Program-made: the position numbers and the translations under genes | Source of the DNA: Pseudaestuariivita sp. | GTDB lineage: Bacteria; Pseudomonadota; Alphaproteobacteria; Rhodobacterales; Rhodobacteraceae | DNA length: 14,980 nt | Direction: 5' to 3' | Assembly: GCA_020629995.1 (NCBI GenBank) | Contig: JAHDCH010000037.1 | Location: forward strand, 1 to 14,980 | In this document: positions 7,072-14,126 of the stretch, piece by piece | Layout of the letters: each line of letters begins with the position of its first letter | Position numbering within the stretch: the stretch's first letter is position 1 | Notes under the pieces: generated by a model | What the model was told of the DNA's origin: nothing | Database searches by the model: none | The model's input: only the letters and a program-made list of their open reading frames with translations

Positions 7072-7841
7072 CGGCGCTGTGGCCGCGCGCCGGGTGGCAG
7101 GTTTTTGACCATGACCCGCGCGTTGCGGCCTGGGTTTCGGCTGTGCGACCCGCCGCCGAGGCCGCGATCACCGATCCGGCACATGCACATTGGATGCAAT
7201 GCGAAGGCACGTGGTTCGTGGGGGTCGACGCTCTGCCGAACGATGCGCAGGGGCGCGTCGGGTCCGGGCCGCGGCTGGAGGCGCCGGCGCTGGACCTGTG
7301 GCGTGCCATGGGGCGTGAGGTCCCGCCGCTGCACCGGGCACAGGTTTCGGTCACATGGCCGGGATATCCGCGCCCGCGCGACGGGGAAAGCGACAGCGCC
7401 TTTCGCTATCGCCGGGACAGATACGCCGCGCATGTAGACGGTCTGTTGCCCATGGGCGAAGACCGACGGCGGATGCTGCAAGAGCCGCACGCCTTTATCC
7501 TGGGCCTGCCGCTGAACGTGGCCCCGCCCGAGGCGGCACCGCTGGTCGTGTGGGAAGGCAGCCACCGCATCGTGGCGCGCCACCTGGCCCCTGTTCTGGA
7601 CGGCGCGCCTGATCCTTGCGGCGTGGACCTGACCGAGGCCTATCATGCCGCGCGCCGCGAGATTTTTGCCCGCTGTACGCCGTATCCGGTGCATGCTTTG
7701 CCGGGGCAATGCGTCATGCTGCATCATCTGGTCCTGCATGGTGTGGCCCCTTGGACCGCTAAGCCCGAAGGGTGCCGGATGATCGCCTATTTCCGCCCGG
7801 AATGGCGTGGTGGCGCCAAAGACTGGATGAACACCGCCTGA
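7065..7841 (+). CDS. PhyH-type 2-oxoglutarate/Fe(II) dioxygenase-like protein
   Basis: A 258-residue cytoplasmic protein with the layout of phytanoyl-CoA dioxygenase relatives. It has an HxDG iron motif (His123, Asp125 in AAHVDGLLP), a beta segment ending in EGSHR (164-168), and a distal iron histidine in LVLHGVAPW (His225). Arg238, 13 residues later, is a candidate to bind the 2-oxoglutarate carboxylate. The facial triad is therefore intact, and an active oxygenase is expected. The substrate is unknown; the family includes hydroxylases of lipids, amino acids, phosphonates and sulfonates. The ATG at 7065 lies inside the end of the TauE gene (ATGGTAG), a 7-base overlap. If the substrate is a sulfonate, the exporter could remove the sulfite released, but nothing in the sequence proves this. 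Confidence 0.78.
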   Translation: MVAALWPRAGWQVFDHDPRVAAWVSAVRPAAEAAITDPAHAHWMQCEGTWFVGVDALPNDAQGRVGSGPRLEAPALDLWRAMGREVPPLHRAQVSVTWPGYPRPRDGESDSAFRYRRDRYAAHVDGLLPMGEDRRRMLQEPHAFILGLPLNVAPPEAAPLVVWEGSHRIVARHLAPVLDGAPDPCGVDLTEAYHAARREIFARCTPYPVHALPGQCVMLHHLVLHGVAPWTAKPEGCRMIAYFRPEWRGGAKDWMNTA

Positions 7842-7975
7842 TTGTCCCCGTTGCGTGCGCAATGCGTTGAACGCCAGATCATTGGTTTGCGTCAGGCGAC
7901 AGTAAGTTGCTTGAATGCTTGCAAAAATGTGTAAATCATTCATCGTTAACGTGTGTTTCTGCCGTGGGGGCTGCC
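7842..7975. other. gap between the dioxygenase and RTX genes, with small dyads
   Basis: The gap carries two adjacent short perfect dyads, TTGCGTGCGCAA (7851-7862) and GCGTTGAACGC (7864-7874). They lie just after the dioxygenase stop and are not followed by a T-tract. Beyond them the sequence turns AT-rich (about 7915-7950), as expected of the RTX gene's promoter. I could not settle on a convincing -35/-10 pair. Confidence 0.35.
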
Positions 7976-9214
7976 ATGATTTTTCTGTTGTCGATACTGC
8001 CACTTCTTCTGCTCGGGTTCGGCCTGGGCCTTTTTGACTCGAGTGATGGCGGAGGCGGCGGCGGAAGCGGCGGTGATGACGGCGACGATGCAATCACCGG
8101 CACGGACGGCGATGACATGCTGTCCGGGGATGGCGCAGACAACATCCTGCGCGGCCTGAGCGGAAACGACGCCTTGTCGGGCCGCGGCGGCGCGGATCTG
8201 TTGAACGGCGGCCTGGGCAATGATGCGCTGGACGGCAATTTTGGCAATGACACCCTTTATGGTCAGGACGGCGACGATACGCTTTCGGGCGGGGCCGATG
8301 ATGACCGCCTGTATGGTGGCGCCGGTCTGGATGTGATCCGTGGCGGCCTTGGCGATGACCTGCTGTCGGGCAACGACGGCGCTGACACGCTGAGCGGTGA
8401 AGGCGGGGCAGACACGCTGAACGGCGGCAATGGCGCGGACGAATTGAACGGGCAATCGGGCGATGATGTTCTGCGCGGTGGTGCCGGCAATGACGGGCTG
8501 TTTGGCGGATCCGGTCAGGATGTGCTGGAAGGCGGTTCGGGCGATGACACCCTGCAGGCGGGCATCGAAGACGACAGCCTTGACGGCGGTCTGGGTGACG
8601 ACCTGCTCGAAGGTGAGGACGGTGATGACACCTTGCTGGGTGGTGACGGGTCCGACGAATTGCTGGGCGGTGCCGGAGCGGATGACCTGACAGGCGAGGA
8701 TGGCAATGACGTCTTGCTGGGCGGCGAGGGCGGCGATGCTCTGCGCGGTCGCGGCGATGATGATACGCTGGTGGGCGGCGGTGGCGCCGATCTGATGCAG
8801 GGCGGCGACGGTGATGATGTGCTGTACGGTATCTATTCCGAAACGGCATCCGATCCGCGGGTCCTTCTGGACGACAGCGGCGAAGACACGATCTTTGGCG
8901 GCGGCGGGTCCGACGGCTTTGTGCTGGGGCGCGGCGATGTGGCCACGGGCGGCAACGGCACGGATACCTATGAAGTCGGTGCTTGGATCAGCGGCGGCGA
9001 TCCCGCAGTGATCACCGATTTCACGCCCGGCGATGGCGAGACACTGGTGGTTGTCGTGGATGCGGCCCTGGCTGACAACGATGTGACCACCGAGGCCGTT
9101 GGCGGCGACGTACAGGTCAGCCTCAATGGCGAGGTGATCGCGGTTCTGGAAGGCAGCGCTGGCGACATCGACGCAGTCTCGCTCAGCGTGGTCTCCAGCG
9201 CATTTGTCAGCTGA
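7976..9214 (+). CDS. membrane-anchored RTX calcium-binding protein
   Basis: A 412-residue, very acidic protein without cysteine. Residues 1-20 are hydrophobic (MIFLLSILPLLLLGFGLGLF) and form a signal anchor or uncleaved signal, followed by a Gly/Ser/Asp linker. Residues 42-284 are 27 consecutive RTX nonapeptides (GGxGxDxLx), which fold into a calcium-loaded parallel beta-roll outside the cytoplasm. The tail (about 285-412) has a degenerate repeat pair and a beta-rich domain resembling the C-terminal segments of RTX proteins. No enzyme domain is seen. The chosen ATG at 7976 has GTGGGGG upstream; a TTG at 7907 would only add a non-hydrophobic leader containing two cysteines. Most RTX proteins lack an N-terminal hydrophobic segment and leave by a type I system; none is encoded in this window. 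A surface or adhesion role is plausible but unproven. Confidence 0.88.
   Translation: MIFLLSILPLLLLGFGLGLFDSSDGGGGGGSGGDDGDDAITGTDGDDMLSGDGADNILRGLSGNDALSGRGGADLLNGGLGNDALDGNFGNDTLYGQDGDDTLSGGADDDRLYGGAGLDVIRGGLGDDLLSGNDGADTLSGEGGADTLNGGNGADELNGQSGDDVLRGGAGNDGLFGGSGQDVLEGGSGDDTLQAGIEDDSLDGGLGDDLLEGEDGDDTLLGGDGSDELLGGAGADDLTGEDGNDVLLGGEGGDALRGRGDDDTLVGGGGADLMQGGDGDDVLYGIYSETASDPRVLLDDSGEDTIFGGGGSDGFVLGRGDVATGGNGTDTYEVGAWISGGDPAVITDFTPGDGETLVVVVDAALADNDVTTEAVGGDVQVSLNGEVIAVLEGSAGDIDAVSLSVVSSAFVS
8099..8827 (+). repeat. 27 tandem RTX nonapeptide units (27-bp periodicity)
   Basis: The coding sequence repeats every 27 bases with no insertion or break in register for 27 units. Each unit encodes a variant of G-G-x-G-x-D-x-L-x. 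Most units keep the Asp and the aliphatic residue. Unit 18 (AGIEDDSLD) is the most degenerate, and units 8 and 25 replace the second glycine with Asp. The DNA has diverged between units, so this is an old array rather than a fresh tandem expansion. Confidence 0.93.
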
Positions 9215-9225
9215 TCCAACTCTGT

Positions 9226-9252
9226 CCGCGCGCCCTCTTGCAGTGCGCGCGG
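9226..9252 (+). terminator. hairpin after the RTX gene, possible terminator
   Basis: CCGCGCGC and GCGCGCGG pair perfectly over 8 bases around an 11-base loop, starting 11 bases after the RTX stop and ending 24 bases before the tRNA. A very stable GC stem fits transcript ending or 3' protection, but no T-run follows, so it is not a textbook intrinsic terminator. Confidence 0.4.
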
Positions 9253-9276
9253 GCCTTCGCTAAACGCCTGTGCAAC

Positions 9277-9352
<76 letters not shown>

Positions 9353-9445
9353 CCCATCCTCTTGAAACCTTGTCATGGATGCGGTCGCCTGTCAGGTCCG
9401 GACACCATGTGCCGGGTGGGGCAGGGGCGGGCCGCTGCGGCCGCG

Positions 9446-10126
9446 TCAATCGTCAAAATACGCGCGGTGGGTCGTATAGATCGCCTCGATCGTCGGGGTG
9501 AGCCGGCCCAGGTGCAGTCGCAGGACTTTATCCGCATCCGCCGCGTCACCTGACGTGATCGCCGCAAGCAAGCGTTCATGGTCGTCATAAAGAGCTTCCA
9601 TACCTTCGCTGCTTGTCAGTGCCAGCATGCACAGGCGGTCGACCTGGGCCTTGTTTGCGGCAATCAGGTCGAATGCAAAGGCCTGATGCCCTGCGTGGCA
9701 CAGCAGGCGGTGAAACTCGTAATCCAGCTCGTGGAACCGATCTGCCTCGCCCGAGGCAATCGCCTTGGCCTGCGCTTTCATGTTGGCTTTCAAGGGGCCA
9801 TCAACGGAGGTATCCCGCCCCTGCGATGCCGCACGCACCACTTCAAGCTCGATGGCGGTTCGCACAAAGCGCGCATTCGCGATCAGCTTCCTTGAAAACG
9901 GTCGGACGATCGTCGCCCGTTGGGGCCGCACAAGCAAAAGGTTGATTCCGGCCAGCCGGGTAAAGGCTTCGCGCACCGGTTGCCGCGAATATCCGAACGT
10001 CTTGGCGACATCGGTCTCGGAGATCTTGGTGCCGGGCAAAAGCTCCAGCTTGGTGATCTTTTCAAAGAGCCGATCAAAGACCAGGTCGCTTCCCGTTGCG
10101 CGCTCCAGAGTGCCGGTGTCTGCCAT
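9446..10126 (-). CDS. GntR-family transcriptional regulator, FCD (FadR) type
   Basis: A 226-residue DNA-binding regulator. Residues 14-75 form the GntR winged helix; the recognition segment is AKTFGYSRQPVREAFTRL (41-58). The rest is an all-helical FCD ligand domain with the probable metal set Asp135, His139, His183 and His205, which in this family usually helps bind a carboxylated ligand. It is divergent from the TRAP-SDR-cupin operon across a 323-base gap, so it very likely controls that operon, probably as a repressor released by the imported sugar acid or a breakdown product. UxuR and ExuR, which govern uronate use in enterobacteria, belong to the same FCD group. The start ATG has only a weak upstream purine run. 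It ends 93 bases from the 3' end of the convergent tRNA gene. Confidence 0.92.
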   Translation of the reverse strand: MADTGTLERATGSDLVFDRLFEKITKLELLPGTKISETDVAKTFGYSRQPVREAFTRLAGINLLLVRPQRATIVRPFSRKLIANARFVRTAIELEVVRAASQGRDTSVDGPLKANMKAQAKAIASGEADRFHELDYEFHRLLCHAGHQAFAFDLIAANKAQVDRLCMLALTSSEGMEALYDDHERLLAAITSGDAADADKVLRLHLGRLTPTIEAIYTTHRAYFDD

Positions 10127-10177
10127 GAGGTCTGAGTTTCCTTCCGCCCGGCGTCAGTGTGCCAGACTGATCCCGAG

Positions 10178-10192
10178 AGTAAAGCGCTTACT
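10178..10192. promoter_or_regulatory. short dyad near the gntR start
   Basis: AGTAA and TTACT are perfect 5-base arms around AGCGC, about 50 bases upstream of the gntR start codon. It could be an autoregulatory site or a chance dyad. Confidence 0.25.
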
Positions 10193-10224
10193 TTGGGTTA
10201 CTAGGACACAGAAAATTCTTATAA

Positions 10225-10237
10225 ATCTTAATAAGAT
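10225..10237. promoter_or_regulatory. AT-rich perfect dyad between divergent genes
   Basis: ATCTTAATAAGAT has perfect 6-base arms around one central base and lies in the AT-rich core of the gap. It may bind a regulator or merely mark the melting region of the gntR promoter. It differs in sequence from the dyad at 10273, so the two are probably not copies of one site. Confidence 0.3.
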
Positions 10238-10272
10238 AACCCTATTTCAAGAGGTCAATTCGCCCAAAACTG

Positions 10273-10287
10273 TTGACTAGTATCCAA
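10273..10287. promoter_or_regulatory. candidate GntR/FCD operator on the TRAP operon -35
   Basis: TTGACTAGTATCCAA has the symmetry TTGnnTA-G-TAnnCAA, with five of seven pairs matched. Its overall form is close to the TTGGTATACCAA core known for UxuR/ExuR-type FCD regulators. Its first six bases, TTGACT, match the -35 consensus in five positions, so a bound dimer would cover the -35 element. The assignment to the adjacent GntR gene is inferred. Confidence 0.45.
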
Positions 10288-10449
10288 GTTAAGGCATTCA
10301 TACCCCGTGTCGACCAGAGAGTCGTTCTTGCGGCCTGCATCGCCAGAAGCGATCGCGAGCGGTGCGGGGGCGGGCTTTGCTGGTGATGTCAGTTGGTCAC
10401 TCAAGGCCGACACGAAAAAGAATGAACACAGCTGATCTGGGAGGACACT

Positions 10450-11433
10450 ATGATCAACTACACACTCAAGGCTCTGGCAACGTCGGCGATCGTGCTGGCA
10501 GGTGTTTCGGTGGCGCAGGCCGATGTGACGCTGCGCGGCGCAAGCATGTTTGACGAAGAGCATTCCTTTACCAAGACCCTGCGCGAATTCGAGCGTCTGG
10601 TGGCTGAAAAATACGACGGCGAGGTGAGCTTTGATTTGCGCCTCAACGGCGAGCTGGGCGTCGAGTCGGACTATGTGACCTACCTCAACCAGGGTGTTGC
10701 GGTGGATTACACGATCCTCGCGCCGTCGAACATGGCGGTGTTTTCGGAAAGCATCCCGCTGATGGACATGCCGTTCCTGTTCCGTGACCTTGATCACTGG
10801 AACGCGGTGCTGTCGTCCGACGCCTTTGCCCCGCTCGAAGCGGACCTGCGCGAAGCCGCCGGTATCGTGATCGTCGGCTACCACGGCGGCGGTGTGCGGA
10901 ACCTGGCCTCGGCCGAACCGATCACCAGCATGGAAGAGCTGGCAGGGCACCGGATGCGGGTCATGGGCGCGCCGATCCAGGCGCAGACCTTTGACGCCGT
11001 GGGCGCGGCGCCGTCGGCCATCGCCTACAACGAAGTCTACAACGCGATCCAGACCGGCGTGATCGCGGGATTTGAAAACGAGGCCGCCTCGATCCAGAAC
11101 CTGAAGTTCTACGAAGTTGCGCCGCATATCTCGCTGACCCAGCACACGATCACCGTGCGCCCGATCGTGATGTCGGCCAAGATCTTTGACGGGCTGCCCG
11201 CGGGCCTGCAAACCGCGATCATGGACGCCGGCGCCGAGGCAGGCGCCTTTGGCCGCGCGCTCGAAAGCGGGGCAGATGGCGAAATCCTGAAAGAGATGGA
11301 AGCCGCCGGCCAGATCATCATCTCGGACTTCGAAGGCCGCGAGCAGATGCTGGAACTGGTGAAGCCTGTCCAGGACGCCTACGCCGAAAGCCTTGGTGCG
11401 ACCGAGCTCCTGACGAACGTGCGCGGCATGTAA
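10450..11433 (+). CDS. TRAP transporter substrate-binding protein (DctP family)
   Basis: The periplasmic receptor of a TRAP transporter, 327 residues. A Sec signal peptide covers about residues 1-24, with a good cleavage site AQA|D. The family core is present: YHGGGVRNLAS (Arg150), GHRMRVMGAP (166-175, Arg170 being the likely ligand-carboxylate contact) and the long segment from residue 186 with NEVYNAIQTGVIAGFENE. TRAP receptors nearly always bind organic acids; the KdgF-like cupin and SDR in the same operon point to a uronate or derived sugar acid. The ATG follows a GGGAGG site. The stop is followed by a strong hairpin before the small membrane subunit gene, an arrangement that would let this subunit be made in excess. 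The exact ligand cannot be read from sequence. Confidence 0.93.
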   Translation: MINYTLKALATSAIVLAGVSVAQADVTLRGASMFDEEHSFTKTLREFERLVAEKYDGEVSFDLRLNGELGVESDYVTYLNQGVAVDYTILAPSNMAVFSESIPLMDMPFLFRDLDHWNAVLSSDAFAPLEADLREAAGIVIVGYHGGGVRNLASAEPITSMEELAGHRMRVMGAPIQAQTFDAVGAAPSAIAYNEVYNAIQTGVIAGFENEAASIQNLKFYEVAPHISLTQHTITVRPIVMSAKIFDGLPAGLQTAIMDAGAEAGAFGRALESGADGEILKEMEAAGQIIISDFEGREQMLELVKPVQDAYAESLGATELLTNVRGM

Positions 11434-11442
11434 GCGCCTCCC

Positions 11443-11483
11443 GGCGGGTGGGCGGTGGCAGGCAACTGCGCCGCCCATCCGCC
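11443..11483 (+). ncRNA. intercistronic mRNA stem-loop in the TRAP operon
   Basis: GGCGGGTGGGCGG (11443-11455) pairs with CCGCCCATCCGCC (11471-11483): 13 base pairs, one of them G-U, around a 15-base loop that can itself pair GCA with TGC. It begins 9 bases after the receptor gene's stop. No T-run follows, so it looks like an RNA-stabilising or partial-attenuation element rather than a terminator. It is a structure in the operon mRNA, not a separate RNA gene. Confidence 0.6.
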
Positions 11484-11526
11484 ATTCTGACTGTCGCGAC
11501 ACGCGACTCTGCTTCTGGGGGGCTAT

Positions 11527-12021
11527 ATGTTGGGCCGACTACTTGGCGGGTTCTGCAAGAGCCTGCGCATCCTGCTGGGCGTGCTGATGGGCGCGCTGGC
11601 CGTTCCGGTCGCGATGCAGGTCATCTCTCGCTACACCGGGATCATCCCTTCGTTTCTGTGGACCGAAGAACTGGCGACTTTCCTGTTTGTCTGGATCGTG
11701 ATGATCGGATCGGTGGTTGCGGTCTGGGATGGGACCCATTTTGACGTGCGCGTCATACCTGATGCCAGATCCCGTGGCCTGAAGCTGATCCAGAACGGCA
11801 TCGTGCATCTTGCGATCATGCTCTTTGGAGCCTTGTTCCTGGCCTATGGCTTTGAATACGCCGAATTCGGGGGCAAGCAGCGTTCGGTCATGATGCGCGC
11901 CAACCTCATGATCACGCATATCTCGGTGCCGATTGCCGGCGGTCTGTGGATGCTGATGTCGGGGTATCGCCTGGCCCAGGAAATAGCCCTGTTCCGCGGC
12001 CGCGAAGGAGCGATCCAATGA
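11527..12021 (+). CDS. TRAP transporter small membrane subunit (DctQ family)
   Basis: A 164-residue inner-membrane protein with four hydrophobic segments (about 14-34, 50-67, 91-110 and 129-148) and the conserved SFLWTEELATFLFVW region (42-56) that marks DctQ-type subunits. It pairs with the large DctM-type subunit to form the Na+-coupled TRAP permease. The ATG follows a GGGGGG Shine-Dalgarno, and the stop overlaps the start of the large-subunit gene as ATGA, giving translational coupling and a 1:1 ratio. It is 93 bases from the receptor gene, with the stem-loop between them. Confidence 0.93.
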   Translation: MLGRLLGGFCKSLRILLGVLMGALAVPVAMQVISRYTGIIPSFLWTEELATFLFVWIVMIGSVVAVWDGTHFDVRVIPDARSRGLKLIQNGIVHLAIMLFGALFLAYGFEYAEFGGKQRSVMMRANLMITHISVPIAGGLWMLMSGYRLAQEIALFRGREGAIQ

Positions 12022-13325
12022 TCCTCGACACGGCGACCGCCACTTTGATCCTGATCGCCACATTCGTGGTGCTGATCTTCATTCGCATTCCCGTGGCCTT
12101 TGCTCTTGGTCTTGCCACCGTTCCGGTTGTCCTTCTCGAGCTGCGCCTGACGCCGTTCATCGTGCTGGACCGGATGTTCCAATCCTACAACTCGTTCATC
12201 CTGCTGGCCGTGCCGTTTTTCCTGCTGGCCGCCAACCTGATGAACTCCGGCAAGGTGACCGACCGCCTGATCGAACTGGCCCGGGTGCTGACCGGTTGGA
12301 TGCCCGGCGGGTTGGGCCATGTGAACGTGGCCGTGTCGATGCTGTTTGCAGGCATTTCGGGCTCGTCGACCGCTGACGCGGCGGGCATCGGCAAGATCCT
12401 GATCCCGGCCATGCAGAAAGAAGGCTATGACACGCGGTTTGCCGTGGCGATCACGGCCTGTTCTTCGGTCATGGGTGTGATCATCCCGCCATCGATCCTG
12501 ATGATCGTGTGGGGCGGCGTCATGCAGGTGTCGGTTGGCGCGCTGTTCCTGGGCGGAGCGGTGCCGGGCCTGATGATCGGGCTGGCGCTGATGGCGACGG
12601 TCTATTGCTTTGCCAGGATGCGCAACTATCCCGTGACCGCCACACCCAACATGGGCGAGTTTCTTGCCGCATGGAAAGGGGCCGCCCTGGCTTTGCTGAC
12701 GCCCATATTTGTCATCGGCGGCATCGTCGGCGGGATCGTCACCCCAACCGAAAGCGCGATCATTGCCGCCACCTATGCGCTGGTCCTGGGGATGTTCGTC
12801 TACCGCACGGTGACCCTCCGCAACCTCGGCTTTATCCTGTACGACACGGCGCGGTTTGCGGCGATCTCGCTCTTTGCGATTGGCACGGCATCTGCCTTTG
12901 GATGGCTTTTGTCGTTCTACAACGCGCCGCGGATGATCGTGAGCATTCTGACAGCCTGGGAATTCGGCCCGTTCGGGACCGCCATGGTCATCGCGGCCCT
13001 GTTCCTGCTGTTCGGGCTGTTTATCGACGCGATCCCGACGATCATCATCCTTGGCACCGTGCTGATGCCCGTGGCCCAGGCCGGAGGCGTGGATCCCATC
13101 GCCTTTGCGATCATCGGCATCGTGTCCCTGGCCTTTGGGCTTGTGACGCCGCCCTACGGGCTGTGTCTGCTCATATCTGCGGCCATCGGTGGTCTGAACG
13201 TGGTCCAAGTGCTGCGCGAGGTGGTGATCATCCTTGCGCCGATGCTTGTGATCCTCGTGCTGCTGGCCGCCTTCCCGGCGATCATACTCTGGCTGCCAAA
13301 ACTGCTCATGCCGGGCGCGTTCTGA
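12018..13325 (+). CDS. TRAP transporter large membrane subunit (DctM family)
   Basis: The 435-residue elevator-type transport subunit of the TRAP permease, hydrophobic throughout, with the many membrane segments normal for DctM. Conserved parts include FFLLAANLMNSGKVTDRL (71-88), the GISGSSTADAAGIG loop (115-128), PPSILMI, the GGIVTPTESA re-entrant loop near 240-249, and TPPYGL near the C-terminus. These regions carry the Na+ and substrate sites in family members. The ATG at 12018 has GAAGGAG about 7 bases upstream and overlaps the small-subunit stop by 4 bases. The longer open frame from 11946 lies within the previous gene and is not used. It is followed 40 bases later by the SDR gene of the same operon. 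Confidence 0.95.
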   Translation: MILDTATATLILIATFVVLIFIRIPVAFALGLATVPVVLLELRLTPFIVLDRMFQSYNSFILLAVPFFLLAANLMNSGKVTDRLIELARVLTGWMPGGLGHVNVAVSMLFAGISGSSTADAAGIGKILIPAMQKEGYDTRFAVAITACSSVMGVIIPPSILMIVWGGVMQVSVGALFLGGAVPGLMIGLALMATVYCFARMRNYPVTATPNMGEFLAAWKGAALALLTPIFVIGGIVGGIVTPTESAIIAATYALVLGMFVYRTVTLRNLGFILYDTARFAAISLFAIGTASAFGWLLSFYNAPRMIVSILTAWEFGPFGTAMVIAALFLLFGLFIDAIPTIIILGTVLMPVAQAGGVDPIAFAIIGIVSLAFGLVTPPYGLCLLISAAIGGLNVVQVLREVVIILAPMLVILVLLAAFPAIILWLPKLLMPGAF

Positions 13326-13365
13326 CCGCGCCTGCGGGCCCAGATCATCTTACGGAAGGACCGCC

Positions 13366-14109
13366 ATGAAACTTCAGGACAAAACCGCCATCGTGACCGG
13401 CGGCGGGCGCGACATCGGCCGCGCAGTCGCAGAGAAACTTGCGTCGGAAGGTGCAAGTGTCGCGATCAACTATTTCTCAAGCTCGGCCGGGGCGGATGAG
13501 GCTGTCGCGGCGATCACGGCCCGCGGCGGGCGGGCCATTGCCGTGCAGGGCGATCTGAACCGCAAGGCGGATGCCGACGCTTTGGTTCAGGCCGCGGTCG
13601 ATGCCTTTGGCGGGGTCGATATTCTGGTCAACAATGCCGGCGGCCTGATCGCACGCAAAACAATCGCCGAGATGCCGCTTGACCACTGGGATGCGGTCAT
13701 GCGGCTGAACCTCACCAGCACATTCCTGATGACGCAGGCTTGCCTGGCGCACATGACCCGTGGTGCCATCGTCAATCTGGCAAGCCAGGCTGGCCGCGAT
13801 GGCGGCGGCCCCGGCGCTGTTGCCTATGCAACCTCGAAAGGGGCTGTGATGACCATGACCCGGGGGCTTGCCAAAGAGCTTGGACCGGGCATCCGCGTCA
13901 ACGCGCTGTGCCCGGGCATGATCGACACCGATTTCCACAACGTGCACACGCCCGACGCGGGGCGGCGCGGGTTCGAGGCAAACGCTCCGCTGAAACGGCA
14001 GGGGCATGTGGAGGATGCCGCCAACCTTGTCCTGTTCCTGGCCAGCGATGACAGCGCGTTCATCACCGGCGCGAATATCGACATCAACGGCGGCATGCTG
14101 TTTTCGTGA
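13366..14109 (+). CDS. SDR oxidoreductase, putative sugar-acid reductase
   Basis: A 247-residue classical SDR with TGGGRDIG (11-18), NNAG (89-92), Asn115, and catalytic Ser140, Tyr154 and Lys158 (YATSK). The second strand ends NYFSS without an acidic residue, which favours NADP(H). The C-terminal ITGANIDINGG is typical of the FabG/KduD-like group. The start ATG has GGAAGG 6 bases upstream. Placed between the TRAP permease and a KdgF-like cupin, the gene fits an enzyme that reduces the linear keto-deoxy-uronate (DEH to 2-keto-3-deoxygluconate) or interconverts 5-keto-4-deoxyuronate-type intermediates as KduD does. That substrate assignment is inferred from neighbours; close FabG-like SDRs act on many substrates. 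Its stop overlaps a possible GTG start of the cupin gene. Confidence 0.92.
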   Translation: MKLQDKTAIVTGGGRDIGRAVAEKLASEGASVAINYFSSSAGADEAVAAITARGGRAIAVQGDLNRKADADALVQAAVDAFGGVDILVNNAGGLIARKTIAEMPLDHWDAVMRLNLTSTFLMTQACLAHMTRGAIVNLASQAGRDGGGPGAVAYATSKGAVMTMTRGLAKELGPGIRVNALCPGMIDTDFHNVHTPDAGRRGFEANAPLKRQGHVEDAANLVLFLASDDSAFITGANIDINGGMLFS

Positions 14110-14126
14110 CGGGCCGGGACGCCGTG

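Larger units (their letters stand above)
10127..10449. other. divergent regulatory gap between gntR and the TRAP operon
   Basis: This 323-base gap has no convincing gene. Its middle (about 10205-10295) is clearly AT-richer than the surrounding GC-rich DNA and holds three dyads. The one at 10273-10287 overlaps a TTGACT that could be the -35 of the TRAP operon; the -10 that would follow (around 10296-10302) is poor. If transcription starts near 10308, the leader is about 140 bases long and could fold, but no known riboswitch was recognised. A GGGAGG Shine-Dalgarno sits 7 bases before the dctP-type ATG. Confidence 0.6.

Noticed and set aside
8099..8827. Possible CRISPR-like array because of regular spacing
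   Set aside because: The period is a constant 27 bases with no spacers, and the units encode RTX nonapeptides.
8094..8849. Antisense and frame-shifted open frames across the RTX repeats
   Set aside because: The 27-base periodicity creates repetitive open frames in every phase; only the RTX frame gives a known fold.
10362..10553. Small open frame of 63 codons upstream of and overlapping the TRAP receptor start
   Set aside because: It overlaps the signal-peptide coding region in another frame and has no Shine-Dalgarno or family features.
10255..11502. Minus-strand open frame of 415 codons opposite the TRAP receptor
   Set aside because: The sense frame has a signal peptide and TRAP core motifs; the antisense frame has no start context or motifs.
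11844..13208. Minus-strand open frame of 454 codons opposite the DctM-type gene
   Set aside because: The composition (Asp/Arg/His/Gln rich) is typical of a shadow of a hydrophobic gene, and the sense gene is unmistakable.
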